Origin: an uncultured Campylobacter sp.
Lineage (GTDB): Bacteria; Campylobacterota; Campylobacteria; Campylobacterales; Campylobacteraceae
Length of the DNA stretch: 14,149 bases
Assembly: GCF_938039245.1 (NCBI RefSeq)
Contig: NZ_CALHVN010000059.1
Coordinates: forward strand, 1-14,149
Reading direction: 5' to 3'
Made by a program: the position numbers and the translations under genes. The first letter of the stretch is position 1. Each line of letters starts with the position of its first letter. The notes under the pieces are model-generated. The model worked only from the letters and a program-made list of their open reading frames with translations. It made no database searches and had not been told where the DNA came from. This document shows, one piece after another, positions 6,859 to 13,188 of the stretch.

Positions 6859-7695
6859 TTATAGTTTGCCGCCTTCGATGACGAGAGATTCCGGATTTAC
6901 GCTATCGCCGTAGATCGGTTTTAGTGTAGCGTCATAGTCTTTGTGGAAGAAATTTTCCTTGCCTAGCTCAATGATCTCGTTATTTAGCCACTCAAGCAGC
7001 GCTTTGTTGCCCTTTTTAACCGCAGGCGCGATGACGTCCACATCGCCTAGGGCTTCGATACCGACGGTAAAGCCTGGATTTTCTTTAGCCCACGCAAAAA
7101 GCAGCGCGTTATCGTGCGCTAGCGCCGCGCCTCTTTTATCGACCAGAGCGGCGAAGGTTTCCGTGTTTTGGTCGTATTTTATAAGCTCGATGTCAGGGTG
7201 ATTTTTCGTGAAATACGCATCCGCGGTCGTGCCTTTATTGACGATTAGTTTTTTGCCTTTTAGCTCATCCACGCTTTTTATGACCGCGCCGTCCGGGCTA
7301 ACTACGCCAAGTGATACTTTCATATACGGAAGCGCGAAATCAACGACTCTGGCACGCTCGGGCGTTTTGGTGAAATTTGCCAAAGTGATGTCTACTTTGT
7401 CCGCGACTAGCACTTCTACGCGGCCTGCCGCCTCTACGAGCTCAAATTTAACCTTGCTCTCGTCGCCTAGCAGATCCTTTGCGATGCGTTTGGCGAAATA
7501 TATGTCGTAGCCTTGGTTTTTGCCCTCTTTATCGACGTAGCCAAACGGCGGTTTGTCGCTAAAAACGCCCACGCGCACGTATCCGCGCTCTTTGATTTTA
7601 GCCAAAGCGTCCGCTTCGGCAGCCTGCAAATTAGCCTGACCCGTTAGAAAGACGGCGGCGAATGTTGCCAAAAATGAAAACAGAAGTTTTCTCAT
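6859..7695 (-). CDS. Amino-acid ABC transporter periplasmic binding protein, CjaA-like
   Basis: A 278-residue family 3 solute-binding protein. It closely resembles, from memory, the C. jejuni cysteine-binding protein CjaA: the stretches VGVFSDKPPFGYVD, RIAKDL, VDITLANFTKTPERA, NKGTTADAYFTK, KYDQNTETFAALVDKRG, AHDNALLFAWAK, DVIAPAVKKG and VIEGGK are all of that type. Cysteine or a related polar amino acid is therefore the likely ligand. The first 25 or so residues form a signal peptide ending in NLQA-AEA. There is no lipobox, and the whole protein has no cysteine, so it should be a soluble periplasmic protein rather than a lipoprotein as CjaA is. The start ATG (7695) has an excellent AGGAG at 7705-7701, five bases away. 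It has its own promoter and terminator, so it is transcribed apart from the permease operon to the right. Confidence 0.93.
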   Translation of the reverse strand: MRKLLFSFLATFAAVFLTGQANLQAAEADALAKIKERGYVRVGVFSDKPPFGYVDKEGKNQGYDIYFAKRIAKDLLGDESKVKFELVEAAGRVEVLVADKVDITLANFTKTPERARVVDFALPYMKVSLGVVSPDGAVIKSVDELKGKKLIVNKGTTADAYFTKNHPDIELIKYDQNTETFAALVDKRGAALAHDNALLFAWAKENPGFTVGIEALGDVDVIAPAVKKGNKALLEWLNNEIIELGKENFFHKDYDATLKPIYGDSVNPESLVIEGGKL

Positions 7696-7723
7696 TCTTT
7701 CTCCTTTAAAATAAAGTGCGTAA

Positions 7724-7729
7724 AATATA
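7724..7729 (-). promoter_or_regulatory. Probable -10 box of the binding-protein gene
   Basis: On the minus strand the sequence TTTTGTATATTTT gives a -10 hexamer TATATT (complement of 7724-7729) preceded by TG, an extended -10 form. It lies 28 bases before the ATG at 7695, leaving room for a leader of about 20 bases with the strong AGGAG. No -35 is clear. Confidence 0.5.
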
Positions 7730-7842
7730 CAAAATCTTGGCTAAAATGCGGCTAAATTTGCGGATTTTAAAAGTAAGCGCGCGCTGAAAATTTAAAAATG
7801 GGTAAATTTGCAAATTTAAGTTATTTGACTATCGGCGCGAGA

Positions 7843-7848
7843 TATAAT
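7843..7848 (+). promoter_or_regulatory. -10 box of the small Sel1-like gene
   Basis: GATATAAT contains a perfect TATAAT 24 bases upstream of the ATG at 7872. It is the same GATATAAT word seen at 1744 and 13153. The intergenic region 7696-7871 is therefore a divergent promoter region serving this gene and the binding-protein gene. Confidence 0.6.
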
Positions 7849-7871
7849 CTTAAAAAATTTAAAGGAAAAAC

Positions 7872-8117
7872 ATGAAAAAAGCTCTTTTTGCCGCGCTGGC
7901 TGGCGTGCTATGCTCTTTGAATTTGGCCGGCGCAGACGAGGATATAGCTAAATTTGAAGCCGGATGCAATTACGGAAGCGGCTGCGAAATGCTTGGAATG
8001 CAATACAGTCACGGAACTGATGGTTTTGAGGTAGATAAAAAGAAAGCAAAATATTTTTATAAAAAAGCTTGCAAACTAGGCGCCAAATGGAGCTGCAAGT
8101 ATGAGCAAGCGCTTTAA
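7872..8117 (+). CDS. Small secreted cysteine-rich Sel1-repeat (Hcp-like) protein
   Basis: An 81-residue protein starting at ATG 7872 after AAAGGA (7862-7867). Residues 1-21 are a signal peptide (MKK, hydrophobic core, cleavage probably after LAGA), leaving about 60 residues. The mature part has about one and a half Sel1/TPR-like repeats: GC..LG.QY..G..GFEVDKKKAKYFY, then KKACKLGAKWSC. Cysteines lie at 32, 38, 67 and 75. The pair 67/75 has the seven-residue spacing of the disulfide-stapled repeats in Helicobacter cysteine-rich proteins (Hcp); the pair 32/38 is shorter, with five between. Hcp proteins usually carry several repeats, so this is a very small member. A periplasmic or secreted place is likely; the function is unknown. 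It lies opposite in strand to the transporter genes on both sides. Confidence 0.85.
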   Translation: MKKALFAALAGVLCSLNLAGADEDIAKFEAGCNYGSGCEMLGMQYSHGTDGFEVDKKKAKYFYKKACKLGAKWSCKYEQAL

Positions 8118-8481
8118 AACGCTTTGAACGGAGAGGGTCAAATTTGTGCGCAGATTTTGGGATAGATTTGCTAGTAAGAGTTCGAAAATTCAAACAAATT
8201 TAGGCTTGATTTTACGGCGTAAAATTTAAAAGAAATTCGGTCGAATAAATTCATCTCGTCCGTTTTGCTAAATTTGACGAAAATGCCAAAAAGAGCGCGA
8301 TTTATAAAGCTAAATTTTAAAAACGAGCGATAGGATTTTAACCGTAAAGGTAAAATTTAACCAAGCGAAAAGTTTTTAAATTTGATTTAAAAAAGCAAAT
8401 AGGCGCGGCAAAATCCTTAAATTTAGCACCTAAAACATCAAAATTTAAAAGCTCAAATTTAAAAACGCTGAATCTAAAATC
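8118..8481. other. Intergenic stretch of 364 bases, rich in AAATTT
   Basis: No gene is seen. The word AAATTT occurs ten times. A small hairpin ATTTTAC-GGC-GTAAAAT lies at 8209-8225. It is AT-rich and lacks a proper T run, so it is at best a weak terminator. No convincing terminator was found for either the plus-strand gene ending at 8117 or the minus-strand ATPase gene ending at 8482. Confidence 0.6.
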
Positions 8482-9216
8482 CTAAAACGAAAATAAATTT
8501 AAAAATTTCTTCGCGCGTTCGCTTTTTGGATGGGTGAAAAATGCTTCGGGCTCGCTCTCCTCGACGATTTTGCCCTCATCCATAAAGACGATACGATTTG
8601 CCACCGAGCGCGCAAAGCCCATCTCGTGAGTCACGATTAGCATCGTCATGCCCTCTTTGGCGAGGTTTATGACGACGTCTAGCACCTCGCGCACGATCTC
8701 GGGATCCAGCGAGGCCGTTATCTCGTCAAACAGCATGATTTCGGGCTTCATACAAAGCGCGCGCACGATAGCGATGCGTTGCTTTTGCCCGCCGCTAAGC
8801 TCCTTTGGATAGGCGTATTTTTTGTGTTTTAGGCCAACTTTTTCTAGCCACGCTTCGGCCTCTTTTTCGACCTCTTCTCGGCTTCTTTTTTGCGCTTTTA
8901 CCGGGCCTAGCACGATATTTTCGATGACGTTCATATGGTCAAACAGCTCGTAGTTTTGAAAAACCATACCCACTTTTTGGCGGATTTTGATCCAGTCTTT
9001 GTAGTCTTTATCGATCTTTTCGCCGGCTATCTCTATCTGCCCGCCGTCAAATGGCTCAAGGCCGTTTATGCAGCGTAGAGTCGTGCTTTTACCGCATCCC
9101 GAGGGTCCTAGGATCACGACCACTTCGCCGTTTTTGACGCTAAGGTCTATGCCTTTTAGCACCTGCAAGTCGCCGTAAGATTTGCTTAAATTCGAGAGTT
9201 TTAAAATTTCGCTCAT
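8482..9216 (-). CDS. Polar amino-acid ABC transporter ATPase (GlnQ/PaqQ-like)
   Basis: A 244-residue ATP-binding subunit of the GlnQ type. Walker A is GPSGCGKST (37-45), the Q-loop glutamine is 87 (VFQNYELF), the signature is LSGGQ (140-144), Walker B ends in LFDE (162-165), and the switch histidine is 197 (VTHEM). After Walker B the usual Pro-Thr is replaced (DEITASLDPE), a variant I associate with Campylobacter amino-acid importers. I start it at the ATG at 9216, which has AAGGAA (complement of 9221-9226) four bases upstream; an ATG at 9234 would add six residues and overlap the permease stop. The ribosome site overlaps the preceding stop (TAAGGAA). It forms an operon with the two permeases upstream, and the order permease-permease-ATPase recalls C. 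jejuni paqP-paqQ. Confidence 0.93.
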   Translation of the reverse strand: MSEILKLSNLSKSYGDLQVLKGIDLSVKNGEVVVILGPSGCGKSTTLRCINGLEPFDGGQIEIAGEKIDKDYKDWIKIRQKVGMVFQNYELFDHMNVIENIVLGPVKAQKRSREEVEKEAEAWLEKVGLKHKKYAYPKELSGGQKQRIAIVRALCMKPEIMLFDEITASLDPEIVREVLDVVINLAKEGMTMLIVTHEMGFARSVANRIVFMDEGKIVEESEPEAFFTHPKSERAKKFLNLFSF

Positions 9217-9224
9217 TTGATTCC

Positions 9225-9899
9225 TTATGCCCATCTGTTTTCAAGTATCTTGGATAGTTTTGAGATAGGATAGCAGACGAGAAAATATAATAAAAATATA
9301 AATCCGTATATCCAAAACGGCACAGTCGGATTTGCCGTTAGGCTCGCCGTCTCGATCGTTTGCTGTCCGACTTTTAGTAGGTCGGGCACGCCGATGAGGG
9401 CGACGATCGGGGTGGTTTTGATAATACGGCTTAGCAAATTTACGCCGGCCGGCACTAGGCGGCGCGTAGCTAGCGGGATCACGACGTAAAGATAAATTTG
9501 AGCCCTACTAAGCGCCAAGGCCGCCGCACTTTCAAACTGATGCCTCGGTATCGAGACGATCGCGCCGCGCACGATATCCATCATCTCAAACACGCCCCAC
9601 AGGCTAAAGACGATGAGCGAGGCGTTAAATTTGGAAATATCAAGCCCAAAAGCCTTGCTCGCGCCGTAGTAAAACAAAAATAACCAGACGATTTGGGGCA
9701 TTATGCGTACGATCTCGAGGCAAATTTTTAGCAAGAAAAAGATAAATTTGTTTTTTGAGCTCATTAGCACGCCCAAAAACGTGCCCAAAACGAGAGAGAT
9801 AGCGATCGAGATGGCCGAGATCTGCACGCTCATCCACAGCCCCTCGAAAATCAGCCGCTTTAAGACCAGCGGATCGAATAAAATACTAACTCCGTCCAA
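9225..9899 (-). CDS. Polar amino-acid ABC transporter permease 2 (HisM/GlnP family)
   Basis: A 224-residue inner-membrane permease of the HisM/GlnP family. Hydrophobic segments are evident at about 13-46, 54-80, 88-110 and 190-214. The cytoplasmic EAA-type loop reads ESAAALALSRAQIYLYVVIP (about 122-142), the docking site for the ATPase. MPQIVWLFLFYYG is the usual RxxPxLxxLFFxYxG-like region. The start is a TTG at 9899 (TTG GAC GGA GTT). It is supported by AAGGA (complement of 9906-9910) six bases upstream, while no ATG is suitably placed. It overlaps the end of permease 1 by 14 bases, implying coupled translation. It probably pairs with permease 1 as a heterodimer. Confidence 0.9.
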   Translation of the reverse strand: MDGVSILFDPLVLKRLIFEGLWMSVQISAISIAISLVLGTFLGVLMSSKNKFIFFLLKICLEIVRIMPQIVWLFLFYYGASKAFGLDISKFNASLIVFSLWGVFEMMDIVRGAIVSIPRHQFESAAALALSRAQIYLYVVIPLATRRLVPAGVNLLSRIIKTTPIVALIGVPDLLKVGQQTIETASLTANPTVPFWIYGFIFLLYFLVCYPISKLSKILENRWA

Positions 9900-10539
9900 C
9901 TCTCATCCTTTTTTCAAGCCAAAATAATGCCAAAGATATCGGCAAAATGATAATCAAATAGCTAACTACCAGCATAAAAAGCGCCTCGTCGGTCATGTAG
10001 TAAAGCCCGATAATGTCCTTGGTCGCATAGACTAGGTCGGGCAGGGCGATGATGCTGATGACCGAGGTTTCTTTGATGAGAAAGATGACGTTAGCGGCAA
10101 TCGAAGGTATCGAGACGCTAAAGGCTTGAGGCAAGATAACGTAGCGTAAAATTTGCCCCTGCGTGAGCGCGACGCTAAGCGCGGCCTCGATCTGCGTCTT
10201 TTTTACCGCCTCAAAGCCTAGCCTAAAGCTCTCGGCCATATAGCTGCCGCCTAGAAACGCAAGTCCCGCGACCGCACAGGTAAAGGCGCTCAAATTTAAC
10301 CCGAATTTGCTAAGTCCGTAGTAGAGGAAAAAAAGCTGTATAAGCAGCGGCGTGTTTCTAGAAACTTCGATGTAGCCGTTTACGACGGGCGTTAGGAATT
10401 TGACCTTGTAAAATTTAACCAGCGTGCAAAATATGCCGATAACAATCGAGAGCAAGATGCCGTAAAGCGAGAGCTTGACCGTGAAAATGCCCGCTTTTAC
10501 GAACATCGGCGTAAATTCTTTTATAAACTCAAAATCCAT
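9886..10539 (-). CDS. Polar amino-acid ABC transporter permease 1 (HisM/GlnP family)
   Basis: A 217-residue permease. Visible are the RNTPLLIQLFFLYYGL motif typical of amino-acid permeases, the EAA loop with IEAALSVALTQGQILRYVILPQA, and several membrane spans. I start it at the ATG at 10539 (MDFEFIKEFTPMF). The frame is open to 10650, but the extra 37 residues are lysine- and asparagine-rich, read through the promoter region and lack family resemblance. It is the first gene of the minus-strand transporter operon. The importer would take up polar amino acids. Its binding protein is not in the operon, but the CjaA-like gene about 800 bases beyond the ATPase gene is the obvious candidate partner. 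Confidence 0.9.
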   Translation of the reverse strand: MDFEFIKEFTPMFVKAGIFTVKLSLYGILLSIVIGIFCTLVKFYKVKFLTPVVNGYIEVSRNTPLLIQLFFLYYGLSKFGLNLSAFTCAVAGLAFLGGSYMAESFRLGFEAVKKTQIEAALSVALTQGQILRYVILPQAFSVSIPSIAANVIFLIKETSVISIIALPDLVYATKDIIGLYYMTDEALFMLVVSYLIIILPISLALFWLEKRMRVGRS

Positions 10540-10572
10540 TAAAATTAGCTTCTTTTTGATAATTTGGGCGAG

Positions 10573-10578
10573 ATTGTA
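10573..10578 (-). promoter_or_regulatory. Probable -10 box of the permease-ATPase operon
   Basis: On the minus strand TACAAT (complement of 10573-10578) lies 33 bases before the ATG at 10539. Upstream on that strand the DNA is T-rich with a rough periodicity, as in Campylobacter promoters. The region 10540-10694 separates this operon from the divergent plus-strand gene at 10695; no equally clear promoter was seen for the latter. Confidence 0.4.
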
Positions 10579-10694
10579 GCGAAAGCAAACTAAATTTAAA
10601 ACTAATTTTGTATGATTTATTTTAAAATTTAAGCTTGCAAAAGGTATCATAACCTACTAAATTTTGATAGAAATTATTTAAATAAAGGACGAAT

Positions 10695-11684
10695 TTGAGA
10701 GCGTTTGCAGAGTGGGAAAAACAAGAGCTGATATTTTTATCGCTTCCGCACGAAAACACCGACTGGAAGCCGTATCTAAATGAAATTTTAGACGCTTACG
10801 AGAGTCTGGTCGCGGCTATCGTGCCGTTTCAAAAGGTCGTTTTGATCTGCCCTGAGGAGAGGATTTTTGCGGAGCGATTTGCGAAATTTGATAACGTAGA
10901 GTTCGTAAAAATCGATACCGACGATACGTGGATACGCGACTACGGCATGATAGACGTAGAGGACGGCGCTAAGATCGTCAGCTATGATTTTAAATTTAAC
11001 GCTTGGGGCGGTAAATTTGAAAGTTCGAAAGATAACGCCGTAAATTTGGAGCTAGCTAAGCGTTTTAAAAGCGATTTGCGAAGTATCGATCTCGTGCTTG
11101 AGGGCGGCAGTATCGATTTTAACGGGTGTGGCACGCTACTAACGACTGAAAAGTGCCTACTAAACGACAACCGCAACTCCCATCTAAACAAAGATCAGAT
11201 CGAAGCGCGGCTTAAGGAACTTTTCGGCCTTGATCGCGTGATATGGCTTAAAAACGGCTTTATAAAGGGCGACGACACCGATAGCCACGTTGATACGCTG
11301 GCGCGTTTTATCGCTGCTGATACCATCGCGTACGCCTCCTGCGACGATCCAGCCGACGAGCATTTTAAGGAGCTAAATGCGATGAAAAAAGAGCTTGAAA
11401 ACACGGGTTTTAAACTCGTGCCGCTACCGCTTCCCAAGGCTAAATTTTACGGCGGCAAGAGGCTTGGCTGCACGTACGCCAATTTTATCTTTATAAACGG
11501 CGCCGTTATCGTGCCTACATACAATGATGATAACGATAAAATCGCGCTTGAAAGGCTAGCACAGCAGCTACCTAATCATAAGATAATCGGCGTGGATTCG
11601 CTTGTTTTTGTGCGTCAAAACGGCTCGCTACATTGTTCCTCACAGAATAGATTTTTAGGCGCAAGAAGCGAAAGTGAAATCTAA
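10695..11684 (+). CDS. aguA: Agmatine deiminase-family protein (PAD_porph)
   Basis: A 329-residue member of the bacterial peptidylarginine deiminase-like family, to which agmatine deiminase belongs. It hydrolyses agmatine to N-carbamoylputrescine and ammonia. Guanidine-pocket and catalytic motifs are in place: WIRDYG (79-84), LEGGSID (135-141), TTEKCLLNDNRN (150-161), DSHVDT (196-201) and the nucleophile Cys314 in GSLHCSSQN near the C-terminus. The start is TTG at 10695, supported by AAAGGA at 10684-10689 five bases away and by EWE at the family's usual N-terminus. The amidase that handles its product lies three genes downstream, which supports the agmatine reading. C. jejuni has, from memory, this gene, a cation exporter and the amidase in the same order. 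It abuts the next gene directly. Confidence 0.88.
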   Translation: MRAFAEWEKQELIFLSLPHENTDWKPYLNEILDAYESLVAAIVPFQKVVLICPEERIFAERFAKFDNVEFVKIDTDDTWIRDYGMIDVEDGAKIVSYDFKFNAWGGKFESSKDNAVNLELAKRFKSDLRSIDLVLEGGSIDFNGCGTLLTTEKCLLNDNRNSHLNKDQIEARLKELFGLDRVIWLKNGFIKGDDTDSHVDTLARFIAADTIAYASCDDPADEHFKELNAMKKELENTGFKLVPLPLPKAKFYGGKRLGCTYANFIFINGAVIVPTYNDDNDKIALERLAQQLPNHKIIGVDSLVFVRQNGSLHCSSQNRFLGARSESEI

Positions 11685-12605
11685 ATGCAACTAAACGATG
11701 CTAGCATAAAAAGGCAAAATGAAATTTTAGGCCGCAGAGCCGTGATAGTCGCGGGCGCGACGGCGTTTACACTAGCTGTGGTTAAATTTGCCGCGGGTTT
11801 GATCGGCGGTTCGGTAGCAGTGCTTAGCTCGGCGATCGATTCGATGCTTGACCTGCTAGTTTCCGCGTTAAATTTCTTCGCCATCCGTAAATCTCAGGCC
11901 GCGCCCGATGCTAAATTTAACTTCGGCTATACCAAGCTAGAAGCGCTTGCGGCGATGTTTGAGGGCGTTTTGATCGTGGGTGCGGGCGCGTTTATACTTT
12001 ACGAGAGCGTGCGTAAGCTGCAAACGGAGCAAGCGCCCGTAGATACGGCTTTTTCGCTCTATGCGATGGCGCTATCGGTCGCGGTTACTGGGCTGCTGGT
12101 CGCCTACCTCTCCCGCGTCGCGCACCGCACGAGAAATTTGATCGTTAGAGCCGACGCGCTGCACTATAAAAGCGACCTTTTTAGCAACCTAGCCGTTATC
12201 GCCTCGCTTATCTTGGTCGAATTTACGGGATTTGCCGCGATAGACGCCGTTTTTGGTATAGTAATTAGCGGCTACATCGCCGTTAGCGCGATAAATTTGA
12301 TGAAAGAAAGCGTAGGCGTGCTGCTTGATAAAGCGCTAGATCCCGAGATAACGGCACAAATCGAAGAGATAATCCGCTCGCGCAAGCAGATAACGAGCTA
12401 TCACGGACTAGCTACCAGAAAGAGCGCAAACGTCTGCTACGTCGCGGTTCATCTAGTCTTTAACCGCGAAATTTCGCTTTACGACGCGCACAAAATTTCA
12501 GACGAGATAGAAGCCGCTATCAGGGCTAAATACGGCGAGTTTGAGTGGCAAATCACGACGCATCTTGATCCGTGCGACGATCAAAACGGCTCGTGCGAAT
12601 GCTAA
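11685..12605 (+). CDS. Cation diffusion facilitator (FieF-like metal exporter)
   Basis: A 306-residue CDF transporter, normally exporting Zn2+, Fe2+ or Mn2+ from the cytoplasm in exchange for protons. About six membrane spans precede a cytoplasmic domain. The transmembrane metal site is intact: Asp52 and Asp56 in SSAIDSMLD and His160 and Asp164 in HYKSD. The FieF-type HxFGH segment between spans 2 and 3 reads FNFGY (78-82), so two histidines of the accessory site are missing. The C-terminus ends in a short cysteine tail, with Cys at 297, 304 and 306 (DPCDDQNGSCEC). The ATG follows the previous stop with no spacer (TAA then ATG), and no strong ribosome site is seen, so translation probably depends on the gene before. 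Metal choice cannot be told. Confidence 0.92.
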   Translation: MQLNDASIKRQNEILGRRAVIVAGATAFTLAVVKFAAGLIGGSVAVLSSAIDSMLDLLVSALNFFAIRKSQAAPDAKFNFGYTKLEALAAMFEGVLIVGAGAFILYESVRKLQTEQAPVDTAFSLYAMALSVAVTGLLVAYLSRVAHRTRNLIVRADALHYKSDLFSNLAVIASLILVEFTGFAAIDAVFGIVISGYIAVSAINLMKESVGVLLDKALDPEITAQIEEIIRSRKQITSYHGLATRKSANVCYVAVHLVFNREISLYDAHKISDEIEAAIRAKYGEFEWQITTHLDPCDDQNGSCEC

Positions 12606-12619
12606 ATCAAAGGGAAAAT

Positions 12620-13087
12620 ATGAAAATTTTATTCGTTTGTCACGGAAATATCTGCCGATCGACTATGGCGCAGTCCGTTATGCAAAATTTGAGCGAGAAT
12701 GCGGGTCTGGCAGAGCGCCTTAGTATCGACTCGCGCGCCACTCACGAGGACGAGATAGGCGAGCCGCCGTATTACGAAACGGTGCGAGTTTTGAAGCAAA
12801 ACGGCGTGCCCGTGACGCCTCACAAAGCGACCTTGATAACGCAAAAAGATTTTGATAACAGCGACTTTATCTTGATAATGGACGATGAAAATTTAAGGAC
12901 TTTAAAGCGTAAATTCGGAGCTGAGGCTAAATTTGACGAAAAAGTAAAATTCCTGCTCGAATTTAGCGAGGCTTCAAGTGGTAAAACAATCGCCGATCCG
13001 TACTACACCCGCGATTTTGAGCGGTGCTACGAGGACGTTTCTAGCTCTTGCGCGGGCTTGCTTGAAAGGCTGAAGCAAATTTTATGA
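12620..13087 (+). CDS. Low-molecular-weight protein tyrosine phosphatase
   Basis: A 155-residue cytoplasmic phosphatase. The P-loop CHGNICRS begins at Cys7 with Arg13 (CX5R) and the general acid is Asp126 in ADPYY, so all catalytic parts are present. The length is normal for the family. The start is ATG 12620 (MKILFVCHG) after AAGGG at about 12610-12614; a frame opening at 12572 would read through the end of the exporter gene. Its targets are unknown. In polysaccharide loci such enzymes dephosphorylate tyrosine kinases, but here it sits in a polyamine and metal operon, 14 bases after the exporter gene. It may also be a housekeeping enzyme without a link to its neighbours. Confidence 0.93.
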   Translation: MKILFVCHGNICRSTMAQSVMQNLSENAGLAERLSIDSRATHEDEIGEPPYYETVRVLKQNGVPVTPHKATLITQKDFDNSDFILIMDDENLRTLKRKFGAEAKFDEKVKFLLEFSEASSGKTIADPYYTRDFERCYEDVSSSCAGLLERLKQIL

Positions 13088-13122
13088 GCCGGCCGGAGTG
13101 GTAAAATTTAGATTGCCGGCCG
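13088..13122. repeat. GC-rich stem-loop after the phosphatase gene
   Basis: CGGCCGG (13090-13096) pairs perfectly with CCGGCCG (13116-13122), leaving a 19-base loop; an alternative pairing joins the two GCCGGC copies at 13088 and 13115. It begins directly after the phosphatase stop. No T run follows, so it is not a standard terminator. It might stabilise the 3' end of the upstream message or mark a transcript boundary, because a promoter follows at 13150. Confidence 0.45.
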
Positions 13123-13149
13123 ATCGTTCAAGCCCTAATTTATCCCCGC

Positions 13150-13160
13150 TTTGATATAAT
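13150..13160 (+). promoter_or_regulatory. Sigma-70 type promoter of the amidase gene
   Basis: TTTGATATAAT is a perfect extended -10 element lying 28 bases before the ATG at 13189, with AAGGAA (about 13180-13185) as ribosome site. The 14-base word TTTGATATAATTTT is identical to that at 1741. The amidase gene is thus likely transcribed on its own as well as, possibly, by read-through. Confidence 0.65.
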
Positions 13161-13188
13161 TTTGAAATTTTAAATCGTAAGGAAAAAT

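Noticed and set aside
7825..7830. TTGACT as a -35 box for the Sel1-like gene
   Set aside because: Only 12 bases separate it from the TATAAT at 7843, too few for a sigma-70 promoter.
7948..8193. Minus-strand open frame of 81 codons opposite the Sel1-like gene
   Set aside because: The plus-strand frame has a signal peptide, repeat motifs, ribosome site and promoter; the minus-strand frame has none of these.
10540..10650. Extension of permease 1 by 37 residues to a start at 10650
   Set aside because: The extra part is unlike the family's N-termini and covers the likely promoter; the ATG at 10539 gives a normal permease.
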